Part shown: piece after piece, positions 49,944 to 63,500 of the stretch
Layout of the letters: the number at the start of each line of letters is the position of its first letter
Position numbering within the stretch: the stretch's first letter is position 1
DNA from: Pyrenula massariospora
Taxonomy: Eukaryota; Ascomycota; Eurotiomycetes; Pyrenulales; Pyrenulaceae
Assembly (NCBI GenBank): GCA_021030905.1
Contig: JAGFMI010000007.1
Coordinates: 744,001-808,000 of the forward strand
Direction: 5' to 3'
Length of the DNA stretch: 64,000 bases
Program-made: the position numbers and the translations under genes
The notes under the pieces: model-generated
Database searches by the model: none
What the model was told of the DNA's origin: nothing
What the model saw: only the letters and a program-made list of their open reading frames with translations

Positions 49944-51203
49944 TCACTCCTGCTGACCTCCCCCCCTCTCCTGATGGGCCAACTCTACCCCTTTCCCATC
50001 CCCTCCACTCCCATCCCCCAACTCCGCCCCCCTCCAGTAAACCCACTCCCCCCAAAACGCCTCCCGATCCCCTCCATCAAACTCAGGCACCTCCCACCCC
50101 CCCCTCCCCCTCTCAAATCCCACCAGCACCTCCGCCCCCTTGACCGCGTACTCCCAGTTCTCCCTCTCCCCCTCCCTCCGCACCCTCTCCACCCACTCAT
50201 CTTCTCCCTCTGGATAATAGCTCTCCTGCCGGATATTCTCGCTCATCCACCGGCCCGCCTTGTCGTCGAAATACGTCCGCAGCTGCGCGCCGATGAAGAG
50301 GACGGGGTCGAAGTAGAGACAGCGGAGGAGGACGAACTGTTCGGAGCCGGGGGCGAAGACGAAGGAGAAAGGGGTGAGGAGGTGGAAGGCGGTGGGATGG
50401 GGGACGCAGGTGATGTTGAGCTTGGCGTGGAGGGCGGTGTCGAGGGCGTTGTAGGAGGGTTCTTGGGCGAAGGCGGGGAGGGGGCCGCCTTGGAGTTGCT
50501 CTGCGGAGGGTATTAGCATCAATAGAAGACCCGATAGAAAAAAGCAAATAAAAAAGCAACAACAGCACAACCTACCGATAACTCCAACCACCATCTTAAA
50601 AAACGCCAACTGCACCATCCCCACCCCCCGTCTATCCCCGCCACCCCCACTCCACCCCGTCGCACTCCCCAACCCAAACGCAACCGCATTCTCCACCCTC
50701 CCTCCCCCTCCCCTCAACCCCCTCCTCACACACCCCTCAACACCCCCCCACATCGCACTCCCCCCCACCCTCTCCACCGCGCCCTCCCACGCCCCCCAAA
50801 CCCTCTCCTCCGTCGCCCCCTCCGGCATCTCCGCGGGACGTGTGTTCTGCCAGCTCGTCACGCTCCCGTCCGGCCACACGTGCGTGTACCTCTCGTCCTC
50901 ATCTCCCCAAGGTGGTCCGCCGCTGCGGCGGCGCGGATCGAGGCCCCGCGCTTCTGAAGGGTACATCCGCACCCCGCGCTTCACACCCTTAATCTCAACC
51001 TCCACTTCCTTCTCGGGCCCAGCATCGTCGTCGTCGTTGTCGTCAGGCATCTCCACCGGCGGTCCGCGCATGCTCCGCCGGAACGCGGGGAGGGGTTTGG
51101 GCTGGGGGTGCTTTGCGGATGAGCGGGAGCGGGAGGCGAGGACGTGGGTCCAGCCGTCTGCGTCGGGGACGAGGGTGGCGGGTTTGCGGGGGCGTGGGGG
51201 CAT
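49944..51203 (-). CDS. SRR1-like domain protein
   Basis: Member of the SRR1-like family (named after Arabidopsis SENSITIVITY TO RED LIGHT REDUCED 1); biochemical role unknown. Exons 51203-50576 and 50500-49944, 75-bp intron with GTAGGT donor, GCTAAT branch and CCGCAG acceptor; 394 aa. N-terminus PPRPRKPATLVPDADGWTHV is the usual opening of fungal members. A disordered acidic segment follows, then the domain: QLAFFKMVVGVIEQLQ spanning the intron, LPAFAQEPSYNALDTALHA, ITCVPHPTAFHLLTPFSFVFAP, LLRCLYFDPVLFIGAQL. The C-terminal 60 residues are Trp/Glu/Gly rich. GC content and glycine use are high in the C-terminal half compared with neighbours, seen also as long C-runs on the plus strand. Confidence 0.82.
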   Translation of the reverse strand: MPPRPRKPATLVPDADGWTHVLASRSRSSAKHPQPKPLPAFRRSMRGPPVEMPDDNDDDDAGPEKEVEVEIKGVKRGVRMYPSEARGLDPRRRSGGPPWGDEDERYTHVWPDGSVTSWQNTRPAEMPEGATEERVWGAWEGAVERVGGSAMWGGVEGCVRRGLRGGGGRVENAVAFGLGSATGWSGGGGDRRGVGMVQLAFFKMVVGVIGRLCCCCFFICFFLSGLLLMLIPSAEQLQGGPLPAFAQEPSYNALDTALHAKLNITCVPHPTAFHLLTPFSFVFAPGSEQFVLLRCLYFDPVLFIGAQLRTYFDDKAGRWMSENIRQESYYPEGEDEWVERVRREGERENWEYAVKGAEVLVGFERGRGGWEVPEFDGGDREAFWGEWVYWRGAELGDGSGGDGKGVELAHQERGGGQQE

Positions 51204-52200
51204 GGGATGGGGTGGGGTGGGAAGGGTGATGAAGATGATTTGGGGGCCGGGGGGGGGAGATTTTGGGGAGGCGGGGGTGGGGAATTGATGAGGAAAGATG
51301 TGGTTATTGTAGATTCAGTGTTTGGGTTTTGTGAGGGAGGGGTTTGATGGGTAGGGTGCGCGTGGGGATCGTGGGTTTTTGAGGGACAGGAGATTCAAAT
51401 AATGGAGATGTGAGGTTGTGGGGGGTCTCGATGAAGGTTTTCGATGAGATGTGGTGAAGTGACCATGTCAAACGGATAGCTAAGAGGATGAAGGCATCGT
51501 ACCGCGAAGAGAGCTGACGAAGTCTCTACAATTCGATCTGTCGGAAGATTTTTCCCTAAGTAGTAATTACTGGGCGGGAATTCGTGATGAGTTTTCGTCC
51601 GCCCCAATGTAACGGAGCGGAGCGCAAACCATTTGTAAATGAAGGGTTTTCTAGCGCAGAACTTGTAAATGAACACAACGGGTCGGACACTTCTAGAGGA
51701 GTACACTTCTATATTCACAGAACGGTCGAGTGGTTATTGACACAGAGATCTTCACAGCGTATTTGAAAATTGAAATATTAAATACTATCAGTAGCTACTA
51801 GCCTTTTCGCTTGATTCATGCCATTTCAGCTATGCATAACAGATTCCTGCGACCTCTGCTCGGAGAAGTATTGATCAATAGAATAATGCTGTCCGTCCAG
51901 GAGCCCTATGCTCGCTTTCTGTGCCACGCTATGCTTTCTCTCCCTCCCAGGATTGCATTTATTTGTACAGGGAATCAATAAAGAAGCGGACAGCGTATGT
52001 AGATCATTAGAGAGATATTGCCAGGTAAAAGGGAAAAGCTCCCTGTTCCTTGAAAGCTTATTGACGCATTCTGAATAGTGTCGAGAGCTTCTGCTCTTTT
52101 TAACTCGTTGTAGTCAACGAGAGCACCAAAGCCGTGACGGTGGTAAATCAAGGTCGTCGAGCAAAGGGGTGGGCTTGGCGATAAACGTGATTGTGAGCAT
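51204..52200. other. Intergenic, 1.0 kb
   Basis: Upstream of the SRR1-like gene and downstream of the Red1-like gene, both minus strand. G-rich near 51240-51290, otherwise unremarkable. No gene seen. Confidence 0.5.
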
Positions 52201-55200
52201 TTACGTTACCACCGCTTCCTGGTCGTCGGGTTGAGGAAGTGCCTGCGGCTGCAGTTCCGCGTTCACGAATCGTCTACGATAGGCAGCCAACTCACTTGCA
52301 ACCATGGCAAATTCCTTGACGCCCTTGGTGCGAAGTTCAGCGATGACTTGCTTCAGTCCTGTGACGTATCGGTCCCGCTGGTCCTTGTCGTGAAAATCTT
52401 TCGCAGAGCTCATCTCTACAAGAATTTTGTCGTCTGTGGCATTAGGCACTGCGTGTTAGTAGTATTCTAGGGGTAGTCCGCATCAAAATGAAGGGGATAG
52501 AAAGGAGAGTTCTAAGGAAAAGCAAAGAGGCAGGGAATTGAATTCGATGTCCCTTGAGACCTGAAACGCACCACTTAGCTCCATGTTACGGAAATGCTGA
52601 TCTTCACAGTTTGGGTCAGTACACCTTTCGCCAGATGTTTCGGTGGCACAGATAGGTTTGCTCGGATCGATGCGACCACTGTATCTGAGGGAGCGATAGC
52701 CTCCGGAAACAGCATCTTCGAACTGCTCATTGAAACGGAAGTTCCTGAGTAAACCAAGAGGGCTTTCATATGGAGCAAATTGCTCATCGATAGAACTGAT
52801 AGGAGGTCCAGATAAGTGCTGCAGAATATCAGCGTTTGTCCCCATACACAGGTGGCACGTACCATCGCTGAAGGTTCTGATCGAGACTCGCTTGCATTCG
52901 CCAATAAAGGGTGTTGCTGCATTAATACATCGTCGTTTTCGTGGATCTGCTGATTAGCTGGTGGACTGGTAGAACCAACATTGTGAGTAGGAGCGACAGA
53001 AGGCGTAATACTAGGGCGCAGGTTACTCTCGATGAGGCTTGTAGCAGGCGCTGGCTGGGGAGGCTCATAGACCTCGTCGTCATCATCGGGCGCTTCAGTG
53101 ACATCCTGCGGCTCATATGGCTCCTCGTCGATTTCCATAGCCTCATCACCTTCGTCACCGTCGTCACCATTGTCGTCAAAGAGGTCCGTTTCAACTGATT
53201 GCGTCGTTGGTTGGTCCTGTTGAAACACTTCTGTCTGATCGGGAGAGGTCTCTGGAGGCTCATAGCCGTCAGATTCCTCGTCTTCTTGTACAGGATCCAT
53301 CGGCTCGTAGTCCTCAGACTCGTCATCAGACATGCTTACGCTGGCGTCGTCTGCACCTGGACCGTACTCCACCTGTTCTTGTGTGAAGATTTCTTGGAGA
53401 GGAGTTCCACCCATTGGACTGTCCTGCGCTTCGATGGCTATGCTCTGCTTCAATTGTAGCGAAGCTTCATCATCTGGGGAGTCTGAAGATCGATCAAATG
53501 ATTCCGATCCTGATCCGATAACGCTTGCTTGGCCGATATCAGTAGACACGACATCTCCCTGCTCACCAAGATATTGGCCCGAAGGCGCCGATTCATCTTG
53601 CGCGAGGGACGAATCACGGTCCTGAACCTCAGCTGACGGGTCATTGGTCTGAGACACGACCGACTGATCTTCGTTCCCGTGTCCTTCCAACAATTGATTT
53701 CTGCGTGCCTCTAGCTCCTCTGTAGGCATCTCGTTCAGAGGTAAGCTATCCACGTCGACGCCCAGCTGCTCCAACTCATCTACAAGTGTTTCCCTGTTGT
53801 CGAGACTGTCCTGGAGCGATGCCGCTAATTTGTCTGCTTCTTCCTGCATTTCGGCTTCTCGTCTTCTCGCTTCTCGCTGCATCTCTGCCAGCCTTGCCTG
53901 TTTTTCCGCGAGCAGAGACCGAGCCTTGACAACCCCAGCATCGATAGTTGGAAGGCCATCTTCAATTTGCCGCCGTCGTAACAGCCTGCGGCGAAGAGCT
54001 TCAGCACGGGTCGGGTCGTTTATAGGAGGTAACGGCGTCGAGCTGGTGCTTGACGGCTCGCGCATCTGGATGCTTTCTTGTAAAGGGGTAGTAGGCGCTG
54101 CAGCATGGAAGCCCATAGGCGTGCTCGGGGCAGATGACTTCGGAGATTGGGCGCGGCTGCTGACTGCCTTTTTCGCCTTGGCCCGGGCTTCCATCTCCGC
54201 AATCCTTCTACGCATAGCCTCGATTTCCATATTCTTGGAGCGGAACAGATCTTCTTTGCTGTATTCTAAAATAGGGGTTTGATTGCCAGGTGGGATTGCT
54301 TTCGTTGTGGGCTTGTTGGGAAGGGCGTGAACAGACACTGGCACGTTCACGGCCTGATTTGTCCTTTTTGTTAGTGCCGGTGAAACACCAACATCAACGT
54401 CGCCGTTCTTTCCATCTCCAGCTTCTGAAATGTCATCTAGGTCCATTCCTATTTCGCCTTCCTCTTCTTCTTCCTCTTCTTCTTCCTCTTCGTCATCCTC
54501 TTCATTGTCGTCTTCTCCATCTTCACTCAGGACAATTTCGACGTGATCATTAGACTCTTTGCGGCCAAATGGCCTTTTGCGGTGAACATCGCTATCATCG
54601 AAAGAGTCGAGTGCCAATGGTCGCTTGGAGATCACACGACTGCCTCCCACAACTGTATCAGCTATTGAGAACGGCTCAGTCGACCTGGCGGCGTTGGGGG
54701 AAGCAACATATTCAAACTGGGGGCTATGCGGGCGCATGGTCGTCGATAGAGCGCTTGGCTGCTGTCGTGATACAGCGCTTGATCGATTCGCGAGCATTGA
54801 TGTATCCCGAGGCGAATTATGGCTGTCAAAAGGCACAGAAGGAATTTCAAGTTGTTCTAAAAATTCATCTGCGTGTGATTGTGGGCTATCAGAGGCAGCC
54901 AAGAAAAGACCGGGAATTTGGGAGGTAAAGGAATTGTTCGAGGATACATGCAAGGGAGGGATAGCTCTCGAAGGAGGCAAATCTGCGGAATCTGAGATTT
55001 TGGTAGAGTCGTCCTGTACAGCCAAAGGAGGAGATAAAGCTGAGGGCGCACCAACACCTATTTTCGAGGGTGATGGATCCTGAAATTTGGGAGCTTGTTG
55101 CCGCATCAAAGCTTCCTTTTTGAGAGCTTCCATTTTCTTCCGCACAAGCTCAGTTGTAGCCTTGCTCTTTGTTCGAGGATTGGCCACTGCAATTACATTG

Positions 55201-56931
55201 GAGGCCAATTCTGCAACAATACCTGAGCGCGGGTCGCTGGGGACGGCAGATTGTTCAAAGCTTTGTGTTTCAATGTTGCTGGTACTTGGTATGCCGCCAG
55301 AGGCAGTGAGATTTCTGGAGCTTGCGTTCGGTACTGGGCTTGGTTTATGTATAGGTAGGTCAGATTTCGAGGTACCTTCAGCAGATCTGACATCAGCGCT
55401 TGGGCCTGGGAGCTTTGTGATTGCCGGTTTTCCTGGAATTTCCGGGCTCTGGCTGGGAATTGTTCGGCCAGTCTTCGCGGCTAAACGTTGTGCGATGAGA
55501 TCCTTTCGGGATAAAGGGGTCGAAGTTGGGGGAGAAACGGTTTCAACCGACTTTGCAGAAATATTTAAGGAAGGAGAAGGGCGTGCTTGAGCGCTTGTGA
55601 TAAAGGCTTTTGGCTCTCCTGCTTCTGAAACAACACTGGCGCTGCTTGGAGCATGGGTTGAATCATGGGCTTTGCCGGTTGCTGGCATGTTGGCTGGCTT
55701 AGAGAATGATGCTCCGTCCATCGAAGGGATAAAGCCTCTAGGGGGTTGATCATCGTCATTTTCAGTAGACTGGGCCAGCTCTTTCGCGGAATCTGGGGGG
55801 AGAGGCGGAACATTGTCAACACCTAGCTCCTGGAAAAGCTGCATTAGAAGCTGAGGATGAACCCCTTCGCTAATGAGGTCATTGTATCGAATGTTGGGAA
55901 GTAGTGAGGAGATTGCGTCCTTGGCTAGCTCCCGCATATTTTCAAGGGAGTTTTTGCGTCTCGACATTGTGTGTCGACGAGCCTCAGAACCATTATTCTC
56001 ATCGTTAATAATTGCGCGATGATTTTGAGCTGTTGTATGTTGGGAGATCATAGAACCTAACGTATCGACCATCTGCTCCGGAGTGGATGCCGAAGGCGGG
56101 TTGTAAGCTGTGCTTGTTAGCTGTGAAGGCCTTATGAAGCGGGGTTGACCATTACAAGTTACGCTCAACTCATCGCTAGAACCGAGACTATCGTTTATTA
56201 TTGCGGGGGGCTCGGTTCCATTCGATGGCCGATATCTGGGCGCGGTATAGTTTGCACCTGAGGCCCCATGTGGTGAAGGGCCGCTCGAAGCGTTGGCGCG
56301 TAGGCCTTGTCCGGTCATTTGAGCTTAGTGGAAAGCAAATCAGTATCGCTCCAGCAGAATATCTCAGCAACAAACCTGCTGAACGCTTTCTTCCTCGCAC
56401 CGCCGACCTATCCTGGGAGGGCTCTGAGTTGTCCTCAAGCTCGCCATCACTTAACTCACCTTCCTCCCGTGTACTTTGCAGCGCAACGGCACCATATGAG
56501 TTTTCCTGGCGAGTTTTCTGATTTAAATTTTGTAGGGTAGATAAAGCGGTTGTAGCCTGCACTAGAGGTGTGCTTTGTTGGGTTGTACCTGGAGGAGTGA
56601 AGGATTGAGACGAGGGAGCGGTAAATGGCATTAGTTGAGCAGGTGGAGGTGGCGGCGGGTAAGACGGATTAGCAAAATGCTTCAAAAGGTCGGGAGGAAA
56701 AAACGTCTGTGGATGGGGAACGTTTTGTCCGAGTCCTGGTATCTGGGAATTAAGAGAAAAGTTGGCGCTATTCGCTTGTTCAAGAGGTGGCACGCCTTGC
56801 CCTCTTGGTGCTGCTGATGTAGAAGGATGTACAGTAGATCCATTTTCCACCGCTGGCGCCTCAGGACCTTGTGAAAACGTCGAAAAATTGAATGCGCCTC
56901 CAAAAGAGGGCGTGGGAGGGTAATTTGACAT
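52201..56931 (-). CDS. Red1/ZFC3H1-like zinc-finger protein (nuclear RNA surveillance)
   Basis: Predicted relative of S. pombe Red1 and human ZFC3H1, scaffolds that link the Mtr4-type helicase to other factors and send nuclear RNAs to the exosome. Exons on the minus strand: 56931-56376, 56323-52863, 52818-52572 and 52448-52201 (introns 52, 44 and 123 bp), 1503 aa. The N-terminus is Pro/Gln rich, then an EEGELSDGELED motif. The middle is Ser/Pro rich with Lys/Arg clusters, a run of about 14 acidic residues before GEIGMDLDD, and coiled coils (RRRIAEMEARAKAKK; LLAEKQARLAEMQREARRRE). A long acidic D/E/P tract precedes the C-terminal finger C1396-x8-C-x4-C-x3-H1414 (zf-C3H1 type, ending NCEDQHFRNMEL). 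A short helical tail follows (RYVTGLKQVIAELRTKGVKEF). Family call rests on finger plus layout; one-to-one orthology with Red1 is inferred. Confidence 0.85.
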
Positions 56932-57585
56932 CTGAGCCGCAAGCTACGCGACAGACGGTTGGATATCACACAGCGTACGAAAGTGTTGCTCTAGTTCAAG
57001 GCTCGGCATATCAATGATTAAGGTGCAGAGATGGACGATATTATGGTCATGGAAGATTGCTGTATCGTGTCGTAGACCTGGAAAGCGTAAACGAAGGTGA
57101 AGTTGCGCCGCGGCGGCGAAGTTCGATCTGCCGACAGATGAACTGAAACGGCTTCGACAATGATTGACAGCGTAGCTAGAGTATTCGCATCATTAGCGAC
57201 GTATCTCAGACTCCATCTGACGGCTGGGAGAATATTCTGGTGAAAAATTTAGAGAACAAGTCCTCAGCCACGGAGACGCCGCCGCCTTCTCCGACACCGT
57301 GGTCAATGTCTTGGCAGCGATCTGCGCTAGTCCCTATCAAGTAATATACATGTAAACAAACCCTCGTGCATTGCTCGAGCCTTTACTCCGATGTCTCTCA
57401 TAATCGCCTTATGATGCATGAACACCGACCTTGTATTTGGCAGCTCGGCTCATTAGTATTCTTGCATACGATCAGGAGAACGGCGTCTGAAAACTTTTAA
57501 TTCGAAGCTACCATGCGACTAGATCGATTTTCCACATGAAATTTCCAAGGACGATTCCCTACACTCCCCAACTTAACGTTCAACG
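56932..57585. other. Divergent promoter region, 0.65 kb
   Basis: Separates the start codons of the Red1-like gene (-) and the myosin gene (+), so both promoters must lie here. No clear TATA box and no gene. Confidence 0.55.
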
Positions 57586-60500
57586 ATGGCGCTCACGAAC
57601 AGTAATGGCTCTAGACGAGCCAATCCATTTAGTCGAAGCTCGCCTTCTCCATCGCCAGTCCCTGGTTCTTCAAACTCATTCGGCGCTGGCCGGCCGAAGT
57701 CTGCAGTCTTTACTTCAGCAACTCCCCCCTCGGCCTCACACCAATTTGGTCATTCGCGAAGTAATTCGATGACGCCTGTCCCGTCAGCATCGCACTCTTC
57801 TTCTCAAGCGCGACCCCCGCTTGTCAACCGAGGAAGCACCCCAAATTCAACCACATTTGCTCCCCAATTCATCAAGACTGAACACTCGCAAAGACCAGAG
57901 GAAAAGGTGGAGGGAATAGAAGGGGAAAATGACTTCTCTGGGAGGCGATATGTCTGGCTGAAGGACGTAGAGAGAGCGTTCGTGCGCGGATGGGTTGTCG
58001 AAGAGCTGAACGGAACCCAGATCGTCGTGCAATGTGACGATGGAAGCCAGCGAACTGTGGACATCGACAGCGTTGATAAGGTCAACCCCGCAAAGTTCGA
58101 CAAGGCTGATGATATGGCTGAACTTACACATTTGAATGAAGCATCAGTGGTTCACAATCTGCACATGCGATACCAATCAGACCTGATATATACATACTCG
58201 GGGCTTTTCTTGGTGACAGTCAATCCTTACTGTCCATTGCCAATCTACACGAACGAATACGTTAAGATGTACAAGGGCCAAAGTCGTGAAGATACACGTC
58301 CTCATATCTTCGCTATCTCTGATCAAGCATTCCGTAATCTAGTCGAAGAAGGGGAGAACCAAAGCGTCCTAGTCACAGGCGAGTCTGGAGCCGGAAAAAC
58401 CGAAAACACGAAGAAAGTAATACAATACCTAGCGGCAGTCGCAACGTCCGACACCCCTCAGATAGGACAGTCGCCTTCAAAACACTTCTCAAATCTCTCG
58501 CAGCAGATTCTGCGGGCAAACCCTATCCTGGAGGCTTTTGGGAATGCGCAAACTGTACGGAACAACAATTCATCTCGGTTTGGGAAGTTTATCCGAATTG
58601 AATTCACTCGGTCTGGACAAATAGTTGGAGCCTATATCGACTGGTATCTGCTCGAAAAATCTCGTGTCGTTATGTTAAACTCCAGAGAGAGGAATTATCA
58701 CGTATTCTATCAACTTCTCCGCGGCGCTGATCAGAGGATGAAAGATGCGTTTTTGATATCTGGAATGGACACCGAGGACTTTGCTTACACGCAGAAAGGC
58801 AACGATGTTATCGCAGGAGTCTCAGATCAAGAGGAATGGGCTTCCTTAATCGAGGCGTTCCATATCATGAACTTCTCGGAGAAAGATCAGTTCGCCGTTC
58901 TAAAGACGATCGCAGCTGTTCTGCACCTCGGGAACATCGAGGTTGTCAGGGAGAGCTCTCGCGCTGATCAAGCAACTCTTGCCGCCGATGCCTACAAATC
59001 TGTCGAAAAGGCGTGCAGATTGCTGCAAATAGACGCTGAAGCATTCATACAAGGCTTGCTGCATCCGAAGGTAAAAGCTGGCCGCGAATGGGTCGAAAAG
59101 GTTCAAACCCCAGAACAAGCCAGCCTAGCAATCGATGCACTCTCCAAAGGCATCTACGAGCGCGGTTTTGGAGATCTTGTTTCTCGCATTAATCGACAGC
59201 TTGATCGTCATGGTATGAACGGAGATGACACTTCCTTCATTGGTGTCCTTGACATTGCTGGGTTTGAGATCTTCGAGCAGAATAGCTTTGAGCAACTATG
59301 CATCAATTACACCAACGAGAAGCTTCAGCAGTTCTTCAACCACCACATGTTCGTCCTCGAACAGGAAGAGTACGCGCGTGAACAAATCGAGTGGCAGTTC
59401 ATAGACTTTGGAAAGGACTTACAACCCACGATAGATCTAATCGAGCTCACTAATCCAATTGGTATATTTTCTTGCCTTGATGAAGACTCAGTGATGCCAA
59501 AAGCGACTGACAAATCCTTCACCGAGAAATTGCATTCTCTTTGGGATCGAAAGACACCAAAATATAAGCGTTCCCGATTGGAGCAGGGATTCATTCTGAC
59601 GCATTATGCTGCCGAGGTGGAATACTCTACCGAAGACTGGCTGGAGAAGAACAAAGATCCCCTCAACGACAATCTGACCCGCCTACTTGCAGCATCTGGG
59701 GACAAGCATGTGGCTAATCTGTTTGCGGATTGCGGCGACGAGGTGGACGATTTCAGCAGTCCTAGAAATCGGGTGAAAAAAGGTCTATTCCGAACGGTAG
59801 CTCAGCGGCACAAGGAGCAGCTTTCCAGCTTGATGAGTCAACTCCACTCAACACATCCTCACTTCGTTCGCTGCATCCTACCCAATCACAAGAAGAGACC
59901 AAAACAGTTCCATGCGCCACTGGTACTAGATCAGCTTCGCTGTAATGGTGTGCTTGAAGGGATTCGAATTGCAAGGACAGGATTTCCGAACCGTCTTCCT
60001 TTCGCAGAATTTAGGTCACGATATGAAGTCCTCTGCCGCAATATGCCAAAAGGCTACTTGGAGGGACAGGCTGCTGCTCAGATAATCCTAGAAAAATTAG
60101 GGCTGGACACCGCCGTGTATCGGGTCGGTCTAACAAAAGTGTTCTTCCGGGCAGGTGTTCTGGCTGAATTAGAAGATCAACGCGACTCACTGATCCGGGA
60201 CATCATGTCTCGGTTTCAATCTGTCGCTCGAGGATTCACTCAAAGGCGCATCGCCAACAAGCGACTTTATCGAGCTGAAGCTACGCGTATCATTCAACGA
60301 AATCTTGACGTTTATCTCGACTTACAATCCAACCCGTGGTGGAAGCTTTTCCTTAAGATGAAGCCAATGCTTGGAGCTACGCGTACAGCCGGCGAGGTTA
60401 AGAAGAGAGACGAAAAGATTCAGAAGCTGGAAGCCAAGCTACAGGACGATGTCGCTGAACGTCAGAAGTTGGAGGAGGATAGACGGCGGGCTGATAACGA

Positions 60501-63500
60501 GATCCAACGCATCCAGCAGACTTTGGAGAGCGAGCGAGCATTGGCGCTTGACAAGGAAGAGATTTTCAAGCGCCTGCAGCTTCGTGAATCCGAATTGAAC
60601 GAGAAGCTGTCGGCCGCCATCTCTGATCAAGAAAGTCTTGAAGATCAGCTGGATGATCTGATTGAAGCAAGGAAAAAGGCAGAAGAAGAGCTCGACCTGC
60701 GTCGCACGCAATTAGAGCAGGCCGGTCAAATTATCTCACGGCTGGAGGCCGAGAAAAAGGACCTCCAACAAGAAGTCGACGATTTGGACTCCCAGCTAGA
60801 GGAGGTTGAGAAGACCCACAGCGAGAGGGATAGTAAAGCGGAGAGCCTCGGCAGCGAGATTCGCATGTTGAATAGCCAATTGAGTCTCAAAGACAGAAAA
60901 TTGCAGGATCTCGAAAACAAGCTTCTCAAGACAGATCAAGATCTTGACGTTAAATTGGCGAATGCGAATAAGGAGCTCAACGTGTCCAAAAAACAAATTA
61001 AAGAGCTGCTTGAGGAGAATCGCTCAATAAGGCAGGAAATATCAGAGCTCTCTTCGACTTCTACCGATTATGAAGACCTAGTCCGGCGTAAAGAGAGTGA
61101 ACTTTCGATGCTCAAGGCCGACGTTCACAAGCATGATTTGGAGAGAAAGTCTTTTGAAAATGAAAAGGCGACTCTTTCTTCACGCCACGACAACATGCAG
61201 AGGCGACTTCGTGAGTTACAGGCTGAGATGGACGCAATCAAATCGCAAAGAATTAATCTTGAGCGAGAGGCTGCTGATGCGAAGAGGCTCCTTGAAGCCA
61301 GAATATCTCAGGATGTACAATCTGGCGAGAGCCGGAAAATGCTCGATTCGCAGATCAAAGATCTCAAAGCCCAACTGTTTCAAGTGCAAGCTGATCTTAG
61401 TCGCGAGCGTCAATCGAGGGACGACGTTCAAATGATCGGCGAGCACAAGCTATCTGAGATGAAGGAGAAATATGATTCGCTGAATGAATCCAAGATCACA
61501 ATTGAGAAGGAGATGTACGTGCAGCAAGACACTCTTCGCCGGGCAACGGAAGCGAAGGCTGCAGCTGAAAAGAACAAGAAAGATCTGCAACATGAGCTCA
61601 TTAAGCTTCGAGAACGCTTCACCAGCGTCGAGAATGCAAGATTAGAGGCAGAGCATACTGTGGAGCGCAATTTCATGAAGCAAGCGCAAGAACGGCAAGC
61701 TAGTCTCCGAAGCGATTTGGATGCCAAATCCGCTCAACTTGACGACGCTGAAGCTGAAAAGTCCAGACTGTCGACTGAAGTCCAACGTTTGAAGAAAACA
61801 ATGGTGGAGTCTGAGAATTTCCGCCTCCACAACGACCAGCATAAGGAGCGGATGGAAAGAGAGCTTGTGACGGTCAAAGGCCGGCTAGTAGCGTCGGAGA
61901 ACGACAATCGTGCCTTGCTGAATAAGGTTCAACAAAAGAATCTCGACATTGCTCGGTCCAATTCTAGAGTTGGCGATACGCAGAAGGCTCGTGTAAATCA
62001 ATTACAAGCCGACAAGCAGCGAGTCGAGGAAGACAATAAGAAATTGTCTCGTCAGCTCACTGACGCTCAATTGTCGATCACTTCTTTGGAGAAACAGAAG
62101 GAAAAATTGGCTTTGGGTCTGGAGGACCTGAATCACGAAGTCGCCAGGGAGCACAAAACGAGTCGCAATGCTGAGAAGGCATCTTCAGCTATCAACATTC
62201 AACTTGCCGAAGCCAATCGCAACTTAGAGACCGAAAGGCAGCTCAAAAGTCAAGCGCAAGCCAACACTCGCAGGTTACAAGGAAGCGTGGATCAAGCTAC
62301 CAAAGAGGTGGAAGAATGCCGCCGCCAGCTGATGGTCCTGCAGAAAGTGTTCGATCCTGAAGCAGCAGACAGTGCTCAGGGCAACTGGGAAACTGCGCAA
62401 TCTGATATTCAACGTATCATTGACATGGCGACATTGCTCGAGGCCATGCAGACCGACCTGCGGACTAGTGAGGAGAGGTGCTCTCGCGCTGAGATGCAAA
62501 TCGCGGAGATGCGTCGACGCCATGAGGACGAAATGATCGAGTTGGACCAGAAATTCTCCAATTCGAAGCGCGCATTCCTCGAAGAGATGGACCAGAATCA
62601 GGTACCTAGTCCTAGTCATACTCGTTCACCGGCAAGAATGCGAAAGAACTCTGATGCATACAATCACCGCTTCTCCGCCACATCTACGCCTAACAGGCTG
62701 TTCAATATGAAGGAGAACAACAACCCAAATTCTGCTCGGTCAGACCGTACAGTTGATACCGCAACTTTCCAAAAGCGGATGGACTATGCTACTGAGCTTG
62801 AAGAACTCCAGAATCAATTGCAGATGACCCAGATGCAAAACAAACATTTGCAAAATGAGCTTGCACGTGCTTCACCATCAAAAGAGCCCTGGGATGACAG
62901 TCCATCTGTGAGGAGGGTCCAGAAGCTTGAGCGTGAGAATGGAAGACTTCACGATAGACTTGACGACTCGGCAAAGCAAATCTCCGCGCTAGAACGAGGC
63001 GTTCGGAACGGCGAACTTGGCTTAAGAGATGTGCAAGCGAAGAGCCACGAAGAGCTCTTTGACCTGATCAACTCGCAGGAGAACTCGCGGAAATCCCTGC
63101 TCCAAGTGCACAATAGCACCGTGGCGGATTTGACTGAGGCAAAGACGCATTTTGACAAGCTGAAGCATTCAAAAGCAGCGCTGGAGGTGGAGTTGCGGGA
63201 CACAAAGTCCGACCTGCGAGAACTGGAGTTGGCGCACGAGTCAGACGCAGCAAGCCGAGCGCAGCTTTTGCAAGAGTTCTCCGATCTTCAAATACGTCTT
63301 GACGCTGAAGCGTCCAAGGCCGTTGATGTCTCATCTAGCCTGAGCCTATACAAGTCACGCGCGGACGAATATTTCAGCAAGCTCGAACAAGCCGAAATTG
63401 CGGTCCTGAAGGCCTCTCGCGCGGAGAACTTTGCCAAAGCGCAGGCCAGAGAAGCTGAAGACACATGTGCATCCATCATGTCGGAGCGCAAGCAGATGGA

